64,000 nucleotides of DNA from Vespula vulgaris. Its lineage: Eukaryota > Arthropoda > Insecta > Hymenoptera > Vespidae. The stretch is taken from assembly GCF_905475345.1 (NCBI RefSeq), contig NC_066591.1, positions 6,987,501 through 7,051,500 of the forward strand. The letters are read 5' to 3'. The notes beneath the pieces were generated by a model, which saw only the letters and a program-made list of their open reading frames with translations, was not told the DNA's origin and did not search any database. Below, piece after piece: positions 11,724-24,135 of this stretch; the stretch's first letter is position 1; the number at the start of each line of letters is the position of its first letter. Position numbers and translations under genes: made by a program.

Positions 11724-12863
11724 CTTTTCATTTGTTTTCCTTTTTATTTTCTTTTTAATCCTTTTTTTTTAGTGTAACATACGTAATAGCTCGCTTTGAA
11801 ACAATCGATTTGAAAGACCTATTTTTCGTGATAGCAGTGAACTTAGCGAATCGACTTAATATAAAAGGAACGAAAGACTTCTTTCGTGTCAATTATTAAT
11901 TTCGATAGACTTTGATCAGTTCGGTTTTCATTGGATTTTATGATATTACTTTCAGCTAATTGCTTTTTTGTTGTTGGCACGATCTGTTAGCGCAGTGGTG
12001 CACGAACTATATTTACTTGCGACCTTTTTTCTTAAACGTATTTTTTGTTATCAATATGTAAGTTAATATGTATTGATAATAATAATATTATTTTGTTATT
12101 TCTGCACATAAAATTCATAAAAGTTTCCTAACGCCAATAGTAATCAGGTGATTCTTCAAAAGGTCGTAACATATAATTTATTCATTACTGTATTAGCTTA
12201 TGCGAGATTTTTATATGCTGATCTCGTACAAGTAGAAAATATAGGATAATTGGATTATTAAAAATATACTCGAAAGTCTTTTTTTAATTTTCACGAACGG
12301 TAGATTCCTAATTATTTTTAATTTGATAAATAATTCGGTAATCATGAGCATAAAAGACTAAAAGCGTGCACGGAATTTCGTGATCCTTGAACGACGTTAA
12401 AATGGAATATGTTGACCTCATTCGAAGATTAATTGCAGTAAAACGGCCTTGACTCGTCTGTGCAATCATAAGTTATGTTTATGATTTGAACTGAAACAGA
12501 TGTTCCAATTTGATTATTTATTTCGTTATAATACTTTCTATTTTCATCATAAGTTTATAATACAATAAAATTAATTAGCTAATGACAAAACTTAGAAATT
12601 ATTACAAGTCATTTTCATTATACTGCAATAAAGTTTATTAGTGAAAATTGTTATTGTCTTGGCCCAAATTTACATACAATAAAAAAGTGTGTAATGCATA
12701 ATTTGTAATCGTAATTTTTTAATTTTCGGTTCTTCGTTTGATCGACTTTTAAAAATGATAAAAATAAAGTTAACGATAAAGGAAACGATACCATCGCTTT
12801 ATTAAATATCGTATGATATTTAATAAAATAATAGAAAGAAAGAGTAGCGATTGAAACGATTGA

Positions 12864-13208
12864 AAAACGAAATTAGAATTATTCAAAATTCTATATATCG
12901 CGCGTGGTATTGCCCTAGTTTGTTACGCTCCTGAGCATAAGCCTCTACTAGGGGTGCTTGCCCTATGGATGAACGTAAGTTGGACAGTAGTCTAGTGCCC
13001 TGAAAGACGGCGATAACGTCGGCATACGCGAATAGAAAGTAAAACATTTCGTATAGTAGTTCAAATGTCATCGGATATTTACAGAATCGAAACGCAAGAT
13101 GCGGAAAGTTTCCCGACTTGTGGATCGCAGGTGCGTCATTTTAGTTTCTTTTTTCATTTGACTCACCTCTTTCCTGTAAACCTGCGCATCGTAGACTTTC
13201 TGGATCAT
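12864..13208. other. GC-richer island with open frames and splice-like sites on both strands
   Basis: The minus strand is open from 13140 to 12886 (85 codons; includes FELLYEMFYFLFAYADVIA and APLVEAYAQERNKLGQ). Just upstream, a minus-strand ATG at 13208 starts 14 codons ending at a GTGAGT donor (13167/13166). The + strand is open from 12864 to a GTAAGT donor at 12975 (37 codons, includes ALVCYAPEHKPLLGVL). No good pyrimidine-rich acceptor links the minus-strand pieces. The island is complex and GC-rich compared with its flanks, so it may be an unrecognised exon, an old insertion or a conserved non-coding element. Confidence 0.25.
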
Positions 13209-15302
13209 CGTTAAATGATCTCTCCAATCAAATTCTTTAAAATCGGATTTTATTATTTTTGATAACAGTAATTTTTTACCTTTGAGAAATTAGACGAATT
13301 CAAAGACGAAGTGCCGAGATTGGACTGCATCGATCGATTGCGGCCAACTAAAACAACCACAACTTCGAATTTAATCGTTCCAGAATGTTGATAAATAGAT
13401 GTCATTTGCGCATACAATTGAGGTATTAATATTGATTTAAAGAGACGAATTAAATATCGAATCTTGGGAAAATATAGTTGTAAATAAAATTTTCGATACC
13501 TATCGTTTCTCATAATAGATACTTTTTCCACATATTTTCATTGTATCTAATAAAGAGTTTTTTTTTTATGCGTTTTAGTGCATGTATTATTTTTTTATAA
13601 AGATCTTGACTATTGTAATGTCATTTTGTTCGTTATCGAAAAAATAAGTTCATGTTTTTCATGATATTTTTACTTAAATGCAGTAATACATCACTGTACA
13701 TGTAGCCTTGTAATTTATATTTGTTCGTAAGCAAAATCGAGGTTAAAAGAGTAATTTTACTTGTAGATAGGCATGTAGAAATATTTAAATAAAGATCATT
13801 TTTTTTAAATATTCGAAATAGTTTTTTTTTATGTATTTATTCATATCGAAATATAATTCAGAAGTATTTTACAAAAATTTATATAATGCATCGCGAGAAT
13901 TAATTTTGGAATGAAAAGTTCAAGAACAAATCTCATGTTGTTATTTTGATCATCGTAGGCGAATACGATCTTGTTTTCGAGAGGCTCTTAATAGGTAGCT
14001 ATGTATACTTCGAGCTTGTTATAGTTTTCGTTAAAATAGTCGATGAACGGTAGAAGATCGTAACCATAAATCAGAGTTAAATTATAGTCAAGGTTTTATT
14101 ATATAGATATATAATGCAGATACATAACTGAGCGTACATTTTTGTTATCTTTATGTCTCCATGTTGAATGTATAAAGTACGCTATTATTATCGTTATTAT
14201 TATCGCTATATATATTGCATTATTATTACTTTTTTATATGGTTATCTTTTTATTTTTTAAACATAATTTAGCAGTGATTGATAATTACAAGAATAACTAA
14301 TGGCAATAGTTATTCTATGGAATCAATTTTAAGGAACATATTATGTAATGCATTGAACATATTATTTTGTTACGTCAGGAGATCGAAATGTCTCGTAACA
14401 TTACGAATCTTTTAATCCTTTATGCTATGTTGTAACTCATCACGCGTTTTAAATAAGAAAGCATTATTCGAATTTCTATTATTTTAATTTATGAATCGCG
14501 TATTATATTTATATTAAGGTATGTAGGATTTCGTCAATGAACTATCAATATTTCAATTGTATGTAGGTACAAATAAGATTTCTGAGCAAATTTTATTTCA
14601 GAAATGAATTCTGTATTATTCTTTATGTGAATTTATAAAAATTTCGATGAAGTTAGTACATTTTCATTAACGAGAGATAGCTTTCTCGATCTTATTATTC
14701 TGATAACAATGGCTAGTTGGGTAAAAGTATTTTCCTTCCGCTTTTAGAAGGATTTAAAGAAAAAACTTCTAATGAAACAGTTAACATACGACTCTTTTTT
14801 AGCGTGTAGAAACTTTACACATTACATCTACCTGCATTTATTCCTTTTGTTCGGTCAGTTTGATATATAGGGTGGAAGATATGCGTTGAAAATAATCGTT
14901 TTGAGATTATAAATTGCATCGATCCTCTTCCTGCATTTCCCTTCTTTCGTTTTAAATATTCTTTTCTTTTAAACATTCTTTTAAATATTCTTTAAATTTA
15001 AAATAGATTAAAGTATAAATTGATATTTGAAATTAGAATAGAATAAATATTTCAACAGACGTCTTTTCGTTTTATTTTGTATTGAGGTCAATTTGAAAAG
15101 ATTGTGGCATTACTTCTTCACTAGGAATGCATGACTTTGCAATGTATTATCTATACATATTATAACTGCTAACTCGTTATTCTGTCATTCTCTCGTCGGC
15201 TACCATCGACGACGATTGCCGTTGCACCGGTATCCTGTTCCTCCAACGGACCCACTCGTTTCTTCTTCCTATTTTCATTCGCGAACGAACGAACAACGCT
15301 AT

Positions 15303-15311
15303 TCAGTCAGT
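15303..15311 (+). promoter_or_regulatory. Candidate initiator of the elongase gene
   Basis: Overlapping TCAGT motifs (arthropod Inr consensus) sit about 90 bp before the elongase ATG, inside a GC-richer block (15185-15300) that contrasts with AT-rich sequence on both sides. No TATA box is evident. The assignment is an inference from position and motif. Confidence 0.3.
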
Positions 15312-15396
15312 GTTGATATTTTTGCTGTTGTTGCTTGGCTCTCTGGAATATTGGACTTCGCTCTTCTCTTCTCTTGGCGAACTTGAACGATAGAGC

Positions 15397-15592
15397 ATGG
15401 ACATTGCAAGGGTCTACCATTATCTCTTCGAGGAGATTGCAGGTGAACGAACGTATTAAATATTTTATTCTGTGTTGAATTCCTTTGTCCGTTAACGGTA
15501 TTCCTAGCTTAGAATATTTTTCATTTCTACAGGATGATCCAGAATCGATGACCTAAGCTTTTCGAGCAATATTCAATGAAATAAGCATCAAA

Positions 15593-15653
<61 letters not shown>

Positions 15654-16440
15654 CGTAACACTTCATTTAGTTGATAAAATAAATCAATGAAAATTGTTTT
15701 CTTTCAAAATTATTTTATCTCAAAATATACAAAACGTACATGAGATATCAAAAGTAGAAAAAATCAAATAAGAACTAATCGAAAAGTACAATAGTGTAAA
15801 AGTGTTAAAATTGAAATTTATGATTATCTTTTATGATAAATGTGAAATGTGAAGTTAATATTTGAATGTCTTTATTAACATTTTCTTGCATAATCTAGTT
15901 CTCGAATTTTGTAATATTTTAAATATATATATATTAACATTTTTAATGTTTGGTCTTAATAATTTTCTAAGATCTTCTATTTTGTAACATTCTAATGATT
16001 GCAAATATATATTTTAGATCCCAGAGTGGCAAAATTTCCCCTGATGCAAGATCCGTTCGTAGTGATGTTAATCCTGGTTGTTTATCTAGAATTTGTTCTT
16101 CATATTGGACCTCGTTATATGAAACATCGGAAACCTTACAAACTGAAGAAATTTTTGATTGTGTATAATTGTTTTCTCGCAATCGCAAGTGGAATCGCAT
16201 GTTATGGAGTAAGTGAAGTTAAATTTTTTATATTAACACATTATACATACATTATACAAGAATGATAATATCAAGTTCATTATACTTAAATATACATGAA
16301 TATATTTTCGAAGATATTCTCTCTTTTATAGATTCTCACGTCGGGTTATACAACGAATCTTTCTCTGGGATGTGAACCTTTTAATATATCTTATGATCCC
16401 GAACCTCTTAATGTGAGTAATGTTATAAATAGTAATAGTA

Positions 16441-16510
<70 letters not shown>

Positions 16511-17936
16511 TAATAACAATAATAATGATAATAGCATCGTGATTGAAAGACATCAGACGGTAAATATTTAATTACATCAACGAATTCACGATACATATCA
16601 GATGTCTTAGTGATATAAAATATGAATTATTTTATTAAATAATGAAATTAATTGATTGTAAAGTAGACGAGAATTTTTCTGGAGGAAAGGATTTCTATGA
16701 CGAATTATCGATCTTTATTAACTTTCTCTATTGATTTGTAGATGGCTAGTTGGGTTTGGCGGGTCTTTATAATGAAGGTAATCGAATTAAGCGACACAAT
16801 CATTTTTGTTCTTCGAAAGAAATACAATCAGACATCTTTCCTTCATGTCTATCATCATAGTTCAACAGTCATAATGGCATGGACGGTTTGTAAATATGTT
16901 CCAGGTATGTGACATGAATGTTAATTGCTTCAATCGAATTTATTAACGATCGATCAGAATTTTTTTTATAGAATATGTTTATTATAATCTTTACTAGTAA
17001 ATTATTTTTACTATAAATTATTAAACCTTTAACTAATAATTATTTTATACTCTTTTGAATAAAGAATATATAAACAAGTCATTATTTTTTTCAGGTGGCA
17101 TGTGGACTTTCATAATGATACCGAATTGTATCGTGCACGTATTCATGTACACTTATTATCTATTGGCTGCTCTCGGATCAGAAGTAAAAGAGAAGATTAT
17201 GCCGGTGAAAAAATATATCACGAAACTACAAATGGTATGAATTAATATAATACCTTCTTCCTTTTGGAAACAATGAAGTGATTTTATAAGCAGAAACAGA
17301 TTCTTGCATTTTTGTTTCCATTAAAAAAAATTCAATATCCGATTTTCCGTTTTCACGATTCGTTGTGCTCAACTCGCTTCCGTCTTTTCTTCCTTTTAGA
17401 CCTGATCTTTCTTCTCACCTCCTTCTGTATCGTGTTCGAAGTTTACGAAAAAGCAACGCTTTTCTTTGCGAGCATTCGAATGGAAGATGCATATATTGCA
17501 CTTTGTCCCGATATCCGTATTGTAACGTGCATTTTCTTTCGAAGCAAAAATCGACGATGATAAAGGCACTTTACTCGTGATAACGTTGCTTTTTTTTGAA
17601 AAAAGAACATTTTAACTGTTTCATTTATTTATTTATTTATTTTATTTATTTATTTATATTATTTTACTTTTTATATTATAACGATTTATGGCTTAAAAGA
17701 AACACAAAAACAGAAAATAAGACGTGTATTCCTTTTTCCTTTTTTCTGAAAATATATTTGTATGATTACAGATACAATTCATCATTATGCTGTTGCACAC
17801 AGTTCAGGCACTGATGCCCTCCTGTGATCCAAATAAAAAGTTTGTTGCGTGCATGTACATGATGCAAGTAACTATAATGTTGTACCTGTTCTGGGGCTTT
17901 TATAAAAAGGCTTATACAAGGAAGAAGTTGGAGTAA
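15397..17936 (+). CDS. ELOVL-type very-long-chain fatty acid elongase
   Basis: Six coding exons join in phase to 261 aa: 15397-15442, 16018-16208, 16332-16412, 16742-16904, 17095-17234 and 17772-17936. Introns are 575, 123, 329, 190 and 537 bp, all GT-AG. ELOVL proteins are polytopic ER enzymes that condense malonyl-CoA with long-chain acyl-CoA; in insects they feed cuticular hydrocarbon and pheromone synthesis. Diagnostic motifs are KVIELSDT (118-125, the KxxExxDT motif), the histidine box HVYHH (141-145), NCIVHVFMYTYY (from 171), and TKLQM-IQF...HTVQ (TxxQxxQ). The N-terminus ADPRV...FPLM is typical. The C-terminus KKLE is a classical di-lysine ER retrieval signal. Length is normal for the family. 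In exon 3 I chose the GTGAGT donor at 16413, which gives the canonical loop before MASWVW. Reading on through the (AAT)n tract to a GTAAAT donor at 16560 also stays in frame (see findings). The specific orthologue and substrate length are undetermined. Confidence 0.93.
15599..15652. repeat. (TA)n microsatellite
   Basis: Uninterrupted TA dinucleotide tract in elongase intron 1. Confidence 0.95.
16442..16531. repeat. (AAT)n microsatellite in elongase intron 3
   Basis: Trinucleotide tract, pure to about 16506 and then interrupted by AAC and GAT. It begins 29 bp after the exon 3 donor. In the elongase frame it reads as poly-Asn; on the other strand it gives a meaningless poly-Ile frame. Confidence 0.95.
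17622..17656. repeat. (TTTA)n microsatellite
   Basis: Tetranucleotide tract in elongase intron 5. Confidence 0.9.
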
Positions 17937-18558
17937 AAAATCATCGGCGTTATATATGATTGAATGAATGAAATATAAAGCTATTAGAAATTTCTTACGT
18001 GGGGTAATAGGTGGATGAATATATTTTGCACATGCATATGTATGTTTATATGCATATGTGTGTATATATATATCAATTGAATTTTGCGAAATTAGGCTTT
18101 TTCATCGCATTGATCTTAAAAACAAAATATCTTCTAAGACTATGTTGTATTTTCTTAATGGTACGCGTAACTATTGAAATTTCTCTCTTTTCCATTATTT
18201 TATTCCGTCTTACTGTATGATGGACAACGTCACATCGAGCGTTAGTTTCGTGCTCTTTCAATTAAGCCATAAGAAATATAAAGTTTGCACCGATGAGTTA
18301 CCATTGATGGTTTATAATATATTCTCAACGTTGTATCATTAATTCTCTAAGATGATTCTTTTGTATCGCATAAAAGAATAGTCATGAATATTTTTGCAAA
18401 AAAAATGCGATTAATTATAAACCATATATAAGAATATGATTATCCTTATGCGATTATAAGTGTAAAATATTTCAAAATTGCTAGGAATATATGAAAAAGA
18501 AACAGACTGGTGGAATAATATTACGTTTATTAATTAATAGCTTTTTATCTAAGCTCGT

Positions 18559-18875
18559 ATGATTGTGGATGTATTTGTATGGACTGCAGGAAGAAGGGTT
18601 AGGGCTTATATAGGGTTCCATCGTTTTCACACTCTGAAATTAGCATAGCGGATTAGTATGTTCGTGGCTTTAAGTCGACACGCATGGGCTACCGCCGATA
18701 AGAGTTTATTAACGTGGAAGTGTATTTATCTCAACCCTCGGGGTCTCGTGGGCCCTCTGCGTTGTACATTCTTTGCCTTTCTCTCGCTCTTCCCTTCGGA
18801 GCCATTTAAACGCTTTCACGCATTGGCTTTTTTCTCTAGACGGTGTATTTCGACTCGTGGTTCGTTCCTCCCATA
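18559..18875. other. GC-richer complex block, candidate regulatory element
   Basis: About 300 bp with much higher GC and CpG than its flanks, ending abruptly in AT-rich sequence. An open frame of 72 codons crosses it, but the peptide resembles no family and is probably fortuitous. It could be a conserved non-coding element or an unrecognised exon. Confidence 0.3.
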
Positions 18876-19347
18876 ATATAAACTATTAAATAACATTTTG
18901 AATAAATAATTTCGTATATACTCTTGAGTCGACGATGCTAAACACATCGTTGAAATAGTAATGACGTATAAACGTTATACGAATATACGACACGAACTTT
19001 TCTCTAGCGAGACATGTTGTCTTATATATTTGAATAAATAACATTTCTTTCGTATTATATTTTGACGTGTCTTTTATTTAAGAATATAATAAGAATATTG
19101 TTGTGTATTTAAAAGATTGCATATGTGTATCCAAATTTTTTATTGCTTGCAACGTGATATTTATTTTTACAAATTGAAAATAATGTATCGAATCCTTTTT
19201 ACAAATTAAAAAATCTTGGTAATTGGTGGAATATATTTTTTAAATAATTTTAAATAATTTCCAATGAGTTTTTCAAGGTACGGAGAAAATTGTACTTTTT
19301 AGATTCAGTCTAGAGTGGATTACAGATAAGTAGATAAAATTTCGAGT

Positions 19348-19349
<2 letters not shown>

Positions 19350-19391
<42 letters not shown>
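19350..19391. repeat. (TA)n microsatellite
   Basis: Uninterrupted AT dinucleotide tract. Confidence 0.9.
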
Positions 19392-19396
<5 letters not shown>

Positions 19397-19479
19397 TTCC
19401 GAATTATTGATTTTATTTTTAATTAAATCCGAACGTTCGATGGTTCAAAGGATTAATTAAAAATTTTATCAGGTATCGA

Positions 19480-20110
19480 AAGTTATCGGAGAGGGCGCTA
19501 AATTCAATTTTCCTCAAAGCGATTTCCGAGTTATGAAAGTTCACTCGGTATAATTCACCTACATAAAATCTACCGGATAAGGGATACTATTTACGTTCTG
19601 TTAAAGTATATGCGTTCTATATCGATAAAACGTTTGCTCTACGTGCATTTAAAAGTAAGGACAAAAAATTTTTGTATTTCGGAAATTTCAATAAAAGCGT
19701 CGATCGATTCATAGATCGTGGAAAGTTAGCGCAAAACTCAGTTGCACTTGGTTTTACCAGAAAAGCAATCAACGCGAGGCTGCTGCTGTTGCTGTGCTCG
19801 CGAAAATAACGATCGAACCGACGCGTGTGCGGCCTATGCAAATTGCAATTGCAAAGGTAGCGTAAACTAGTTGGACCGAACGTGCTGCTCGAAAGAGGGC
19901 GAGTGGAGACTCATAGGAGGGAGTCATTTTTTGTTCCCTTCTTTCTCGAAAATTTTCATTCCCTATCCGGTCTCATTATTGCCGGCCATGCGTAGTCGGT
20001 AACTCTCGAATTAACGGCTCGGCCAATTTCCTGAAATTTATAAGGTGGGGTAATGGCACAGACGCCATTGCCATATTACGATCCTCCATTACGATCGCAC
20101 GGTATACGAC
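19480..20110. other. GC-richer block, candidate regulatory element
   Basis: Complex CpG-containing sequence, with a CTGCTGCTGTTGCTGTGC triplet stretch near 19780-19797 and a run at 19980-20110 holding GCCATTGCCATATTACG. No exon-like structure could be assigned on either strand. It lies immediately before the MITE. Confidence 0.3.
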
Positions 20111-20199
20111 ATAATTGCTTGCTTAAATAGCAGAGTTTACGCATACAGTGTCGGGTACAACTACGTATATGTGTGTATATATATATGTATATATATATA

Positions 20200-20591
20200 C
20201 ACGGTGTCTCAGTAATTCAGTTACAAAACAATATTTCCATTACTTTTAATGATACGAAGAAATACCGAAGTAAGGATTTGTTTGATTCATATGGATATAT
20301 ATTATCGTGATTTTTTCTCAAGATTATTTTTTTCAAGATTTCGAGATCATCGAAGATTTTTGAAATGGTATAGGAATCTTAGCTATCATGTCGCGATAAT
20401 GAATATATGTTGTCCCATTCGAAAGAAATATTTCATGACTTTAAAATCTTGCAAATAATGGAAAAATAATTAATTTGTACCATAATGTATGTATGGCGTT
20501 CTGACTCAAACAATTCATTCTTTCGATATTACTTTGTATCGTTAAAAATAACGGAGATATCGCTTTGTAACAGAATTACTGAGACACCCTA
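20200..20591. mobile_element. Non-autonomous mariner-like MITE with long terminal inverted repeats
   Basis: GGTGTCTCAGTAATTC...GTTACAAA at 20203-20227 is the inverse of 20564-20588 with 24 of 25 matches. Allowing mostly transition differences, the similarity between the arms continues inward for roughly 95-100 bp (about 20203-20300 against 20490-20588). The element is flanked by TA at 20198-20199 and 20592-20593, the target duplication used by the Tc1/mariner/IS630 superfamily. It is about 392 bp and its short internal frames show no transposase motif, so it would need an enzyme supplied in trans. Mismatches between the arms indicate an old copy. Confidence 0.85.
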
Positions 20592-21027
20592 TATTCTATG
20601 CTCGTTCGCAGGAAAGCACGAAAGCTCATCGATTGTACGAAAACTACTAACTCTTTCCTACGATACCGACAGAACGATTCCAAAGCTTCTTTGGATTGTC
20701 TCTCGTAATCGTATATCTCGTCGAAATTTCTCTTAGCTTGCCATTCACAACGATCGTTACGAATTAATCTTTAAGATTTCGGGTATAGTCATTAAAACGG
20801 TAGACAATTTTAGATTTTCTAGGAGCTTTTGAACTATAATAAAATTTACATGCATATACAGATTCATTGAAGAATCATGTTGCGATAAAGCAGAAGCGAA
20901 TTTAATATCGATTATTCGTTGATAGGATAGAAAGAAGATTAGATTTGAATAGAAGTTTTAGAAATTAGTTTCGTATCCGGTGCTAGACAAGGATCACCTA
21001 TCGTTCTGTATGCCACTGCTCCTTTCA

Positions 21028-21086
21028 CCACGGGGGTTGAGTTTCGGAGACCGTAAATAGGAACAGAAGTGGAGTTCCCACGGGGG
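21028..21086. repeat. Twin CCACGGGGG motifs
   Basis: Exact 9-bp motif at 21028-21036 and 21078-21086, 50 bp apart, in a GC-rich patch followed by a TTAATTAATTG-type AT run. G-rich paired sites like these could bind zinc-finger factors, or could be chance. Confidence 0.45.
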
Positions 21087-24074
21087 AAGCGGCTTAATTA
21101 ATTGAACTTAATCTAAATTTAATTTAATTTCTCCTATCCTATATCCTCGACGACGATGGCCATGTTCTATCACTGTCCTGTGTGTCTTCCGAATTGGACG
21201 TTTAAAACGTGAACGAACGAAACAAGATGGAAATAAAATGCGTCCTTTCTTAGATGGAATCGCAAGAGTTCGACTAAAATCCGGATTAAAGTAATGAGGA
21301 TAAGAAAAAGAGAAAGAGAAGATGCGATGATTTAAGAACTCCTGTTGTGTAATTCATGATCTACACAAGAAACTTTTATCTTAAAATTACGCGAAATATT
21401 TGAAGAAAGATATAAGTGATGATTTTTACTTTTATCGTTAAACTATTCGGAGTCATTTACATTACAAAGAAAGAATATTTTCAATGTCTTTACGAATATT
21501 ATTAAGATACATCGTTTTTCCTTTTACGCTTTCATACTTTTACGTGATACTAAAGTATTCGTGTAGGTGACGTCACGACAACGGAAATTTATCAAAACGA
21601 TTATCTCTTGCATAAGATCGATCCATCCTCGGTGGGACAATGCATCTGCAATTTCTCAGGCAACGCGTTAGCACATGGAACTTAAGCAAATGGTGGACCC
21701 GGAAGATTAATGAGCGCAAGAAGAGGAATACGATGAGACGGAGAGGACATCCCCCTTTTGGCGTTAGGATGATATAGAAAAAAAAGAAAAAGAGAAGGAA
21801 CATGGAAAATGGAAAGAGAAAGAGATAGAGAAATATCTCTTCCTTCGAAAGGAAATCTCTTGCAAGGGCTCAAATTTTCCGTGCTATTTTTCCTTTTCAC
21901 TCGTCAAACCTGCGTTTCAATATCTCAAGGAGAGAAAAAAAAGAGAGGAAAGGGACAAGTGAAGTTCGAGCCATGTGTAATCTTGGATGATTTACTTTGG
22001 GTGTAAATCACCGTTGTTACAGGTGCCACGCTCGAAATCCACCGCAGCTCGTTTCTCTTGAGAATTTCGTGAGATCGCTTCCGCGGTCCGAGGAGAGTTC
22101 CCGGACCTTCGCTTATATCGAAAACTTTTTCGAACTTATTTCTCTTCTTTCATTTTCCGTACTTTTTTTCTCCCCTTTACCTTTCTTTCCGTATTTTTCT
22201 TTTGCTTAGAATTTTATTTGAAGATAAAGGAAACTAAAGAATACAAATTTGAAATACGGCTGGTATTTCTGTATCTGTATAATTCGAGAAAAAGACTCGT
22301 CTTTAGAGAAAAGAAGAGAAGGAAAGAAAAATCTTGAATACTTGTGTTAGATTAGAGACGTTCTCGTGCCGTCTTTCGAAATTTATTAGCGAATATCGAT
22401 GAAATTCGAGCGCGGTTAGACAAACTCAACGGTGGGAAGAAAGAATGAATGAAAGAAAGAAGAAAAGGCAAGAAATGCAAGGAAGAAGAAGAAAAGAATG
22501 GTAGAGGTTTATTGAATTTCAAGATTGGCCTCGTATGTAAAGTATCTAAAAGGAATCGCATTCATAGAATCCACGATTGAAAATTTCAATACGATTTATT
22601 TTTAAAGAAATCATAGACATAATGCGTCTCTATAATTATGACTATTAGTATCATAATCATTAAAATGAAATTAACGATTTTTATAAAGATTAACTAATCG
22701 AACGATTCAAAAATTATTCAAGTAGAGATAGATTCATATGCATATATTAAATTTACTCAAAGGAAACGATACGTCTCTAAGAAAATGTTCTCTGCCATTT
22801 TGATACGATAATTTGATATTTTTTGTCAAAGAAACCGCATTAAGCAGATAAGTAACTACGTTTCCTTTATAGTATTCGGCCCTTCGGTTGTAAAAACTCA
22901 GTTATTTGTTGGTAGAGTTTTACATATCTTATTCGTGAATATTCATCATTGAATTGGAATAAAGAAAGTTTTATTTGCAAGAAGCCGCTCGACCTACTTT
23001 GTTACGTTACTATTTTCCAATCGAAACTTCTCTCACAAGAATTTTATCTGAACAGAAATTTTTATCAGGGATTAATTTTCTTATTATGAAAAAAGTCTTG
23101 ATCTATAACATTTTTTCTATCAAGTATGGAGTCTCGTTTCACGTAATTCGAGTATCGATTCACGAGGAAATCACTGGAAAGAAAATACGAAGGGAGAAAA
23201 AAGTAGAATGTTCTATCTTAATTTCTAAAGTCGTTGGTAAGTAGGGATGAAAGAGAGGGATGAAAAGAGAAGGAAATAAAGACGGAGAGAGAGAGAGAGA
23301 GAGGAGGGGGAGAGAGAAAGAGAAGAACTTAAAAGGGAACGTCGTTGATGGAGTAACTAATGAGGAAAAGCGGAGGATAATGTCGTTATAATAAGTATCT
23401 GCAGCGTTGGTGTTAAAGTAGTGTTTTATAACTTATACCGCACTGGCTACGATTTTAAATGATCTCGCGAACGTTAAGTGACTCCAAGTGGAAGTCAGAT
23501 AGCATTTTATTACCATCGAACATCCACCTCGTCTAGTCTACCATTCCTTTCTAAATATCGGCTACTCATTTTCATTGTGAACTCAACGAAGACTCGATAC
23601 AAAGACTTCCCTGGTTTTGTTCTGATAACCATTCTTCAATAAGATAAAATGATGCTATAAGACCAAACAACGTAACGTTTTACGGAAAAGAAATCGTAGA
23701 ATCTTTTTCGTCGTTTCGAAAACAAATAACTGTAGCGGGTAAAAGCACAAAGGGGTTAAGTGCGTCCACTCTTTTCGGTGCTGTTCGATATCCGGCGTAA
23801 ATGCATCGCGGCGATCGTTCGGTGAAATCCTTAACACAGAACGAAAGTTCTTTTTCTAGCTATCGGAAGAACGTGGAATCTTTCCACATGTAAGCGTTGA
23901 ACAGGCTTCTTGTACAGCACAAATGCGCACTCACGTTCATCGTCCTTTTCTAAGAGGTTCCTTTTTCCAATTGCATATTCGAGCAAAGTATGAGGACATT
24001 TTTCTGAGAAGTTACCAACCGAATAAACGACTGACATATGCAATGGTAATGCGGTTCCATTGCTCTTTCTTTTA

Positions 24075-24076
<2 letters not shown>

Positions 24077-24121
<45 letters not shown>

Positions 24122-24135
24122 TCTTTCTCTCTCTG
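24077..24135. repeat. (TC)n microsatellite
   Basis: CT dinucleotide tract; source of the Ser/Leu open frames around it. Confidence 0.9.

Larger units (their letters stand above)
11254..15302. other. Intergenic region between the decarboxylase and the elongase
   Basis: Mostly AT-rich sequence without a recognisable gene. It contains the decarboxylase 3' UTR (no clear AATAAA close to the stop). Two conspicuously GC-richer islands at about 11526-11700 and 12864-13208 are described separately. Between 13560 and 15180 I see only AT-rich sequence with scattered T runs. Confidence 0.55.
17937..20199. other. Start of the gene desert, elongase 3' flank
   Basis: Contains the elongase 3' UTR (no strong AATAAA close to the stop codon), AT-rich spacer, a GC-richer block at 18559-18875, a TA microsatellite at 19350-19391, and a second GC-richer block at 19480-20110. 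No coding gene is supported. Confidence 0.55.

Noticed and set aside
15523..15560. TACAGGATGATCCAG string resembling a mariner-like terminus
   Set aside because: No matching inverted terminus found nearby; a single short match is not enough to call an element.
16326..16553. Minus-strand poly-Ile frame
   Set aside because: Antisense reading of the (AAT)n tract in elongase intron 3.
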